Origin: Xiphydria camelus
Lineage: Eukaryota > Arthropoda > Insecta > Hymenoptera > Xiphydriidae
DNA length: 64,000 bases
Direction of reading: 5' to 3'
Assembly: GCA_963678675.1 (NCBI GenBank)
Contig: OY783193.1
Coordinates: forward strand, 34,882,430 to 34,946,429
Positions 56,401 to 64,000 of the stretch are shown piece after piece. A program made the translations under genes and the position numbers. The notes beneath the pieces were generated by a model that did not search any database, was not told where the DNA came from, and worked only from the letters and a program-made list of their open reading frames with translations. Numbering within the stretch: position 1 is the first letter of the stretch; every line of letters starts with the position of its first letter.

Positions 56401-58440
56401 AGAGAACCGTACATTTCAATTACTCTTCAGTGGACGCGAACGCGTCAGTGGCCGGTCATACACGCAACTTTGCGTGAATTTATTTTAATCTCTCCGCGCT
56501 TTTGCGTTACTTCGCCGCTATCGTGTCGCTGCTATTGCAACGACGATTATTGCTTCGAGACATCACCGTCCGTTCCTTCCTCGCGAACTCCCGGTACCGA
56601 TCGTCTCTCCTCCTCCTCCGCCACCTCCTCTTTCGCTTCTTTCGTACGCAATCTCCCGTCCTGTCGCGATAGCCTCACGACCCTCCTCTCTTTGCTCAAG
56701 GCAAACGTTACCATACACACCGTCTCGCGGGTGCAACTCCTCCTCGTGTAAGAGTTACGATTATTCGTATCTATAGGTATCGCTTCTCAATTTCTACGTG
56801 TAGAAATGCCTACGTTTAGGCGGCCGTTACACAAGTGAAGAAACCTGTTGATCGAAAGTTTATATAACGCGTAGTTCTTCCTCTCGAATGTTTTAAGAGT
56901 AAATTATAATGAGTACGTATACACCCCATAAAGCTAGACAAAGATGAGAAGTGAGTAAATGTGGTCGCTGGCTGTGTGCCGTGGTAGAGGTGTATACGCC
57001 TGCGGCAACCGCGGTCAACGCGATCCCGTTCTGCCGATGGCACGGCGGGATGCGGATGCAAAATTCCGATCGGGGGCCGCGGGAGGCAGGCGTATCCCCG
57101 GATGATGTGGTCTCTCGCGGATTGATGTATTCGTTCGATGAGAGGCGCATACATATGTGCGCCGTGCGAGAATCCGCGAGAAGTAATTCGTGCCAGAGGG
57201 CGATTTTAACACCTCGCCGCAACAGCGAAACGAACCCGCAGGTTCCGCGAATGAATGCGAAAGGCTGCGGTTGATGATCCGAGTTGCTGGCAACTCGACC
57301 TAATATCGAAACCTCTTCTCCTTCTTTATTTTTGTTTTCCCTCTGCAAACTGCACACGTATCGCTCGGGAGAAGAAACGGTCGAGCTATCAGGCTAGACG
57401 TCCAGTTCGACGACGATTATTTCGTTACCTTTGAACTTTTACCCTCGGCTCTGTCGAAGACCACTTTGAAACGAGGAAAGAAAAATTCGTTTTATATCAA
57501 AGTACATTAACAGTTGATCGTTAACGAGATAACGGCGGTTAAAGTGGACGATACCTCGGGCCCAATAGCTCCTCCTTGATGTATAGTTGGTTTTATTAAT
57601 TAAACGGTTGCGCGCGGGGGAATAAACGCGTGTTAATCTTTAGCCAGTAATTCGATAGATGTACAACTGCATTTATTCGTGTCAAATATCAGTCAATAGT
57701 TTCAATCGAATTGTCAATTGCTGCAATTGGATAATGTTCCTTCCGATCGTGACACCGTTTACTTAACAAAACGAGCTCTGTGTGTCTTGCTCCGCGTGAT
57801 ACGTGCACATCACAAGCGCGTACGGAGGATACATTTCGCGGTACACACCCTACGTAATGTAATATCCATCACACACGGCCACTTCGTACGCGCGGTGCAA
57901 TCGAAATGAAGGAACTATTCTTGAAGCAAATGTGGATCTTCGGTGTTTTACTCCTGTCGCACATTCGTGCGATCGGAGATTATAACGCGCCGAGTACATT
58001 TCTATATATACTATGTATAACAGAACAAAGCAGCGAGAACCATTTGTCCTAGTCCTAGTATTCGAACTCATCACCATAATTTATAATCGACTTCGATTTA
58101 AATACACATAATAAAATGATGTTATCGTACAGAGCTCATACTCGGATTTATTTGCGATTGCAGATTCGTTTGGATGCATGATTCGACGTTATGATAGGCG
58201 GTGAAATTACCGAGCTTTTTGTTTAATGTATAGCCGCAGCTGCGAATTCTATCGTTGGACGGGTTTCTAAATTAATTTCTGAATGGAGATCTAATTGAAC
58301 GGTGGATCTTGTATTCAAGTTATTAGACTTATCGTTCATTTGGGCTTTAATTTGAAAATTAATTTACGAACTTATTCAACGACAGAATTCGTAGCCGCGG
58401 ATATATAGGTATACACTACCTGGGTATAAGGCATACGCGG
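53481..58440. other. Intergenic, no gene seen
   Basis: Moderately GC-rich with short frames only. 56040-56400 is an AT-rich segment with repeated ttcggtgaa / cggtaaaatt motifs and inverted cggtgaaaccg / acgaaaagtacaccg. A family E foldback lies at 57401-57549 (gacgattatttcgtta / taacgagataacggcgg). Confidence 0.4.
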
Positions 58441-58447
58441 ATAGCTA

Positions 58448-58746
58448 CACTGGGAGATAATTGCTGGTGCTAAAAAAAATGTTTATTTTTTTGAGCCAAG
58501 AACATATGATCTTACAAATTTTGAAGAATACAGAGATTCTTGGTCGAGAAGAATATATATTCTTTATTTTCAAAAATACCTTCGTTGGGAAAAGAAATTC
58601 TTCCTGAGCGAAAAAAAAGCAATTACTCGAGCCTTTCAAATATTTTCTTACACAGAGAAAATCATATATTGAGTCTGGAATTATATCATATTTTTGATGA
58701 AAGAGCAAATTTCTTTGGCACTAACAATTATTTCCCTCGGTATAGC
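58448..58746. mobile_element. Family C element, intact reference copy
   Basis: cactgggagataattgctgg to aacaattatttccctcggta, flanked by TA on both sides, 299 bp. It provides the uninterrupted order used to recognise insertions in the 26994 copy. Confidence 0.65.
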
Positions 58747-59063
58747 TGGTTTCTTAATGAAAGTGTGTGGCTTTGTTCTATGTTCCCTGCAACTGTACAG
58801 AGCATTCGATTTTTAGCGTATGTTTTGACTGATTATCAATATTGACTAAAGAACGATACGAACATTTTTAATTATAATTCATCTTTCAAGTCTCAAAGTC
58901 AATTTTGAAGCCTTTGAGAGAACTCTTTAAGAAATGTTCAAAAGCTCTATGTTTTTTGAAACTTAACGAAAGAATTAATAACGATCATATTTAAATATGT
59001 AATATATTGTAACATTCCATTTCAATAGTTTATTTATATATTTTCTATTATCAGGCATCGTTA

Positions 59064-59428
59064 TCCTTATAATTATTACCATAACATGATATGCAAATTC
59101 ATCTAAACGATGTGCGTATGTCTCTAATCAAATCGAATGAGAGATATAGAAATTCCTGCCGGCGATGTCCTGGGAGCGGATGTCGCGGGGAATCGGACTG
59201 TATATCAATAAATCACGGAACGATTCGGTAAACGGCGCGTAATCGCAATCACGATCCTCATAATTATTATTAGTCGAAACGGTGCATGTCTTTGTAATCA
59301 GATCGAACGAAAAATATAAAAACTCCAGCCGGGCGACGTCCTGGGAGCGTATATCGCGGAGAGTCGGACTGTATATCGATCAATCGCAGAGTGATTCGGT
59401 AAACGGCGTGTAATCGCAATCACGATCA
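59064..59428 (+). repeat. Tandem duplication (about 180 bp x 2) upstream of 4E-BP
   Basis: Copy 1 (about 59064-59255) and copy 2 (about 59256-59428) share ataattatta, gatgtcctgggagcg/gacgtcctgggagcg, tcggactgtatatc, gattcggtaaacggcg and gtaatcgcaatcacgatc in the same order. They diverge most near the start. Confidence 0.65.
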
Positions 59429-59756
59429 GTAGCGTCGCCTGTCGTCCGTTACACGAAAAAGCTCGCGGGCAACTCCTACCACCACCACAGTAGCCTAGTG
59501 TATGTGCGTTCTTACATACGTAGCACATTGCTACATATCTATATAGATACGCGGCAACATACGTGACTAGTAGAGACTTGTGAATAAACACGACTCACGC
59601 GCGGCAGTGCCTTCCAAACCTCGCGAGCGACGGCACGTTTCGTGATCGTGATTCACATCGAATAGAAGCGCGCTCGACGCACGTTCCCCGAGTATTCATC
59701 CAAATAAAACGCGCGTGGTTAGGAATAGCGCGTGCCCTGCTCGTTCTTTTATTACA

Positions 59757-59763
59757 TCAGTTC
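59757..59763 (+). promoter_or_regulatory. Possible initiator (TCAGTTC) of the 4E-BP transcript
   Basis: TCAGTTC matches the arthropod initiator consensus and would start a 5' UTR of about 255 nt running into the GA-rich leader before the ATG. No TATA box is present 25-35 bp upstream and no clear downstream promoter element is seen, so this is only the best visible candidate. Confidence 0.28.
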
Positions 59764-60013
59764 ACGTTGGTCCGGCGCGCGGTATTTCCCACCGGTTATC
59801 CGATTGGTCGGTTCGGGTGTCGACGCCGGCAGAGAGAGTGCTCAAATTGCGCAGCAAGCGGCAGCAGCGGCTCGTTCGTTCGCTATCGAAATAGCAGCGC
59901 TTCGCCGTGGATCTGTTTTGTTTTCGACAATTCGCGGAGTCGAGCTTTCCCGAGAGCTTCGGAGCGGAAGAGAGAAAGAGACAGGGTGACCGAGAAGGAG
60001 GGAGGAAGGAAAC

Positions 60014-60155
60014 ATGTCGGCGTCACCGATCGCTAGTCCGGCCACCAAGAGCCAGAGCATACCCTCGAAGAGGATTCTCATCCACGACTCGAACCAATTG
60101 CCGAACGACTATTCTTCCACGCCGGGAGGCACGCTCTACTCTACTACACCCGGAG
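60014..60155 (+). CDS. Thor: 4E-BP exon 1 (N-terminus and both TPGG sites)
   Basis: This exon encodes residues 1-47 and the first base of G48, ending at CCC GGA G|gtcagt. It contains [15 protein letters not shown], the pair of priming TOR phosphorylation sites. The exon/intron junction interrupts the second TPGG repeat. The ATG at 60014 is the first in-frame start in a GA-rich 5' leader. Confidence 0.96.
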
Positions 60156-62333
60156 GTCAGTGTTTACCAGCCGCGCGCGCGCGCGTTTGGAGCGACGACG
60201 ATATCGTCTCGCTGTAAACAACTGCGTCGTGCAAGCAGCTGTTATTTTTTTACATTATGATCATTATATGAGGACACAGCTTATGCGTTTTTAATGTACC
60301 GCAAAGGTGCGTCTTGCGAAATTCCGACTAATTAGCGCCAAGGTTTACAGAGACAATAACGCCGGTGGTGAGTAGTAATGGTGCGTCATAGTCGGGCTTC
60401 TGGCTGCTCCGGTCTTTAGCGCAGTTCTAAGTCTGCGCGAAACCTATTGTTACTACTTTATTACCGATGGACGATGCCGGCAGTAGGGTTTTTTTTCCGG
60501 GTTTTCTATTTAACTTTTCATCATCAATACATAGGTATACTCGGAATACGCGGAGCTGAAAAATATCACCCAGTCAGACATTCCTAATTTGCAGCATGTG
60601 TCAAGTTAGAGCTGTTTGGAATCTTCCTCATTTTTACGTCAAATTAACAGAAATCGTTGTTACAAGTGTAAATGGATAAGTCAAATTCAGATCACGGCAT
60701 GATTTAAATTTGACGTTGTAAACAAATTTACGTAAAATTTAATTGGTCGAATCACGGTAATGTCTCAAATTTGCTTATTAATTCCGAAACATAATTTCAT
60801 CATTCGATTAAATAAATAACAGTGCTAAGGGAGGACTCGTAAAAAACACACAGTTGCTGCACGCCGTGATCTAGTTTTTCGTAAAGTTGCCGCAAAATTT
60901 ATATCATAAGAGGTCCGTAATAATTCCAGAAATCGTTTTGACCTCCGCGTGGGCTGTTGAAGGAAACTTTTGGAACTTGGATCGTACGCGTAGGTACGCG
61001 AGCTTCGCACCGATTAGTAATTTCGTAATTCCGGTCTATTTCAAAATGCTCGTCATTCCTTCGCTCCGCTCCCCGGCGATAATATTTTTCACGAGTGCCA
61101 CGTGTATCGCCTTTCTTTTTTTATCGGACTCCCGGTACTGGGGAACTACGCGTTGAATTAATCAACGGCGCTACTGTAGCTCGTCCCGTATTTACTATTT
61201 GATGTTGATATTGCTATTTACATAATCTAAGCGCGAGGACGCGGATAAAATGTTACGCAATCGGATTCGGAGATCGAATTCCCGGCGCTCTATGAGCGCG
61301 TGTTATATTACGTGACCTAGACCTCTCGTCGCGTGCGTATGCCGATTGTGGTGAATATTTTGCGATCGGCTAAGGTTGTGGCTATTATCGGCAGCTCTCT
61401 CATGACGTATAAATATTTTCCACTTTGTAATACGTACATTTTCTGATCAATATTTGTCTCCACTCTCTTATTTCAGAAATGGAGCGAGATAACGCAAAAG
61501 TTTATAGACAAAAATTGTTCGACGTATCGACTCAAAAAAACTTTTCCCTTTAAACTTTTTTCGTATTTCGATTTGTTTCCGAGATAGCTTCAAATTTGAT
61601 TTGATTCCTTTAACAAAGATTAAGGGCTTCAATTACGTATGGGATTCCGATTATTGTTGGGATATTAGTCGGCGCGTATCTCGAAAGCAAATCGCGGTAC
61701 GAACAAAGTTTAAAGGGAATAGTTTTGTGATTCGATACGTCGAACAACTTTTATCTATAAACTTTTGCGCCATTTCGCTACGTTTTCAAAATAAAAGATT
61801 GGTGGCAAGCATCGTAATTATCAAAAGAACCAAATCAAATTTTATTCGGTTTCTTCAACCATTTAATTCGATTCCTTTAACCAGAATTTTTTAAGGGCTT
61901 CAATCGCGTCTCATTCCGCGTGTATCTAAATAAAAATACCTACCGATTTTTTTAACGCAACTCAAGCTGTGCATGCGAAAGTAAAATTAGGTAAAATTCC
62001 GCCTCTACCAGCATACGCGCGTGCGTTACACGGGACGTATCGGATTTTACCGCAGGTACCCGCATCGTCTACGAACGAGCATTTCTGATGAACTTGCGAA
62101 ATTCGCCGGTATCGCGAACGCCTCCACGCAGCATGCCGTCGATTCCCGCGGATTTACTCAAGGGCACACCGGCTATTACCACCACCGTGCCTCCTAGTCC
62201 TACAGCCAAAGGTGGGATCCTCTTCTTCCCTCGAATACACCCCGCCGAAGTATCGTCTACCTTCTCGTTTCCCTTCGCAGATATCCCCATAGTGGTCGAA
62301 GAGTCGCCGGAGCTGTTCGAGATGGACATGTGA
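60014..62333 (+). CDS. Thor: eIF4E-binding protein (4E-BP, Thor), complete, 3 exons
   Basis: Exons 60014-60155, 62056-62211 and 62281-62333 splice at GT-AG sites in phases 1 and 1 to give 116 residues, the usual 4E-BP size. The protein starts [20 protein letters not shown]. It carries two TPGG repeats with phosphorylatable T36 and T45 (equivalent to human T37/T46), then the eIF4E-binding motif YERAFLM (Y53, L58, M59), an SP site (S64) and a C-terminal FEMDM (112-116). FEMDM matches the TOR-signalling (TOS) motif that docks Raptor. 4E-BPs sequester eIF4E and block cap-dependent translation until TOR phosphorylates them. They act in the cytoplasm and are intrinsically disordered. In flies FOXO induces this gene. 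Kozak context aaacATGtcg and the conserved first residues support the start. Confidence 0.97.
60161..60167 (-). promoter_or_regulatory. Forkhead core TGTTTAC just after 4E-BP exon 1
   Basis: TGTTTAC (GTAAACA on the minus strand) starts 5 bp inside intron 1, giving a third forkhead core within 570 bp. It overlaps the 5' splice-site neighbourhood, so it may be incidental. Confidence 0.25.
60214..60221 (+). promoter_or_regulatory. FOXO/forkhead site GTAAACAA, 4E-BP intron 1
   Basis: A perfect GTAAACAA octamer (reverse complement TTGTTTAC) lies 59 bp downstream of exon 1. This is the DAF-16/FOXO consensus. Drosophila Thor is a direct FOXO target through clustered sites of this kind. The function here is inferred from motif and position. 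Confidence 0.5.
60718..60725 (+). promoter_or_regulatory. Second FOXO/forkhead site GTAAACAA, 4E-BP intron 1
   Basis: A second perfect GTAAACAA octamer lies about 500 bp downstream of the first, in an AT-rich part of the same intron. The orientation is the same. Scanning by eye I found no other exact copy in the window, but I could not run a search. Confidence 0.45.
61471..61786. repeat. 316-bp inverted repeat in 4E-BP intron 1
   Basis: gaaatggagcgagataacgc with aaaagtttatagacaaaaat mirrors ataaacttttgcgccatttc. Further in, tgttcgacgtatcga and ccctttaaacttt pair with tcgatacgtcgaaca and aaagtttaaaggg. Arms are about 115 bp with an 85-bp loop. Confidence 0.65.
62056..62211 (+). CDS. Thor: 4E-BP exon 2 (eIF4E-binding helix)
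   Basis: After the acceptor tttaccgcag the exon reads [20 protein letters not shown] and then [20 protein letters not shown] to SPTAK. The YxxxxL-phi helix and the following NSPVSRTPP are the most conserved 4E-BP segment. It ends in phase 1 at aaag|gtggga. Intron 1 before it is 1.9 kb. Confidence 0.96.
62281..62333 (+). CDS. Thor: 4E-BP exon 3 (acidic tail and TOS motif)
   Basis: The acceptor cccttcgcag precedes [17 protein letters not shown] and the TGA at 62331-62333. FEMDM fits the TOS pattern of Phe, a variable residue, hydrophobic, acidic, hydrophobic, with Met in the last position. The upstream intron is only 69 nt and open in frame. Confidence 0.95.
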
Positions 62334-62732
62334 GCTGACTCCGCTACGCGATCTTCGTCTGCTTCAGCTGCTGTGATCGAGATGTGTTCATTCGCTAGCT
62401 TTCGAGAAGTACTCGACGAAGCGGTTAGGCGCCATCGCCGAAATTGACAACGACACCGTGAAGAGCAACCGTTACCGATACCATTATCATTGCCATTGCA
62501 TAACTTGTACTAATTGCCAAATTCTATCGAAGTCTATACATATACGCGTGTACTAATTGTCGACGAGCGCGGGAAACACTGCAGCTCTTGATAATGCCGT
62601 GCAGAAAAGGATCTCGAGATCGCGGATTTTCTCTCAGTCGAAGGAAAGTCTATGACGATTTCGTAAATTGCGAACCCAACTGTATACATACGTCCGTATA
62701 GTTTGTTACGATCTCAAAGAACGTCGATAACG

Positions 62733-62738
62733 AATAAA
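62733..62738 (+). terminator. Candidate poly(A) signal AATAAA of 4E-BP
   Basis: The first canonical AATAAA seen downstream of the 4E-BP stop is about 400 nt into the 3' flank, followed by a T-rich stretch (gttttt). A 3' UTR of about 420 nt is plausible. Confidence 0.4.
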
Positions 62739-63097
62739 CCGTGTCTTTTATAGCTCGCGTTTTTGTCAGCGGGCTCTTCGAGGTTTCGCGGCGAGTCTCG
62801 CGATCGTGCCGCGTCGTCGGAATTCTACGGAGAGATTCGGAAATGTATCGACCTGGAGATATTCGAAAAATGCGGTCCAAAGCGCGCGATGATCGTCTCG
62901 AGGCGAGTTGAAACTGCGAGCGGATCGCGAGTGCGCGTCGCTGCGGCTAGAATAATCTAAGAAGATTTACGATAGATTCTCCGAAACGTTCTTTTGTTGG
63001 AAGACCACTGCCTACAGCGGTAATAGCAGGTATGTACGTACATGTTAATTACAATTCGAAATTTTGGAATGATACGCGTTGATTGATTCAGCGACTG

Positions 63098-63174
63098 TAA
63101 AGCCCGTTACGGAATGAAAAGAATGAGCAATTTTATTTCTTATTCCTTATTCATTTAATTCTGCAATGAGCTTA
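63098..63174. mobile_element. Family L mini element, intact
   Basis: taaagcccgttacggaatga mirrors ttaattctgcaatgagctta. The inner aagaatgagc / cttattccttattc are also paired. A 77-bp form of the element at 19083-19640. Confidence 0.55.
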
Positions 63175-63278
63175 AATAAGGCATGCGCCATTCGCGAGTA
63201 AGCTTTACTTCAGAAGTATTGCTATTGCTTTTAAATTAACTCGTCGAGGGCCATTTCCTTATACAGCATTTCTCTTAA

Positions 63279-63342
63279 CCCATTCGCTGCCATGTTCCAT
63301 TTAATGCCTGTTCCAAAATTGGAACATGTGGCAGCGAATGGG
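63279..63342. mobile_element. 64-bp TTAA-flanked mini palindrome
   Basis: cccattcgctgccatgttcc and ggaacatgtggcagcgaatggg pair almost perfectly. TTAA at 63275-63278 and 63343-63346. Confidence 0.65.
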
Positions 63343-63469
63343 TTAAATGGCAGTAAATCATAAAGACAGAAGCCTACTATGGGGGTTGTCACCTAGAGTA
63401 GCTCCTAGAGGGTTAAACATTCTATTGAAACGATCCCATAGATTTCCTACAGACAATTTCTACGGGAAT

Positions 63470-64000
63470 ATGCTGTGCTTCTAGCGCAGTAATTCCAGAT
63501 ATCCATTAGAAAAGTTTGAGAAGGACGAATGGGAATTCATTGGATTCTATGTGCATCTGAGATGATAAATAAGGATTTACTGAATTTTATATGTATCCGC
63601 AAAAACAAGTAAAATCCCATAAAGAAAGAGAATATCTGTAATTACTATAATAGAACGTTACAAGATTTTATTTGTTTTTACAGAGCACATAGAATCTAAT
63701 ATATTCTTATTCATCCCTTTCAGATTTTTATTAGTGGGTAGCCGGAATTGTTGTTTCAAAGGTATATCAAATATCCGAATTTGATATGCACTCGCAAATA
63801 CAAGTAAAGTCCCATAAAGAAAATAGAAACCCGTACATGTCGTTCTATTCATAATTATTAATAGAACGTTACAAGATTTTATATTTTTAGAGACACACAC
63901 AGGATCCAAGCATTCTTATTTATCTCTTTCAGATTTCTGTTACTGAGTATCTGGAATTGCTGTGTCAAAAGCCAAATTTCCGAATTTTATTATGTGCTCG
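63470..64000. repeat. Satellite-like repeat, period about 200 bp, running off the window
   Basis: tccgcaaaaacaagtaaaat (about 63596), ctcgcaaatacaagtaaagt (about 63791) and gaattttattatgtgctcg (63982) mark successive units. The shared landmarks are gaacgttacaagatttta and atctctttcagatt. An inverted part-copy lies at 63470-63560. The minus-strand frame at 63909-63658 is inside it and not trusted. Confidence 0.55.

Noticed and set aside
63658..63909. 83-codon minus-strand frame
   Set aside because: Lies wholly within the 200-bp satellite-like repeat.
1..64000. tRNA, rRNA or known conserved microRNA genes
   Set aside because: No B-box-like ggttcgaatcc, rRNA segment or familiar microRNA seed hairpin was noticed. 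A covariance-model search would be needed to exclude them fully.

Overview
The window looks like nuclear DNA of a hymenopteran insect, most likely an ant or a close relative. I infer this from the gene structures (short exons, GT-AG introns with several under 110 bp), the insect-type 4E-BP, and the mosaic of CpG-rich, GA/CT-microsatellite-rich blocks alternating with AT-rich palindromic transposon remnants. I see no bacterial operon, CRISPR array, rRNA or tRNA. Only two protein-coding genes can be supported, both on the + strand.

1-43454: about 43 kb with no convincing conserved protein. It alternates GC-rich blocks (about 2.0-2.9, 5.3-6.9, 8.2-9.2, 11.5-14.0, 15.6-16.1, 16.9-18.2, 20.4-20.9, 21.3-22.0, 24.6-25.1, 25.9-26.3, 28.1-28.6, 32.3-33.0, 34.8-36.8 and 38.5-39.7 kb) with AT-rich, mostly non-autonomous elements with terminal inverted repeats (TIRs). 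I grouped these by eye into families A to R. Many are nested, so intact copies elsewhere reveal insertion sites and target duplications. A possible first coding exon for the downstream transporter (35023) and a TATA/Inr core promoter (13484-13516) are weak candidates, so part of this stretch may be 5' intron of the transporter gene.

43455-52113: eleven coding exons of an ABCG (White/WBC) half transporter, reconstructed exon by exon with consistent splice phases. One exon (48007-48107) carries the ABC signature and is too short to stand out as an ORF. The product is 637 residues plus an unidentified N-terminus. Introns 1, 3, 6 and 10 carry transposon-derived palindromes. The putative 3' UTR begins with long imperfect TTA/TCA triplet tracts.

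52114-59700: 3' flank and intergenic DNA with one C-family element and, just upstream of the next gene, a tandem duplication of about 180 bp.

60014-62333: three exons encoding a complete 116-residue eIF4E-binding protein (4E-BP, Drosophila Thor). It has the two TPGG phosphorylation sites, the YERAFLM eIF4E-binding motif and a C-terminal FEMDM TOR-signalling motif. Intron 1 holds two perfect GTAAACAA forkhead/FOXO octamers and a further forkhead core, fitting the known FOXO control of this gene in flies. Intron 2 is 69 nt, a multiple of three, and free of in-frame stops.

62734-64000: 4E-BP 3' flank, two mini palindromes, and a satellite-like repeat of about 200 bp running off the window end. 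I did not find a wholly new biological system. The most unusual signals are the TTAA-flanked mini palindromes, the self-nested A elements, the shared CACNGAG terminus linking otherwise unrelated elements, and the regulatory features of 4E-BP.
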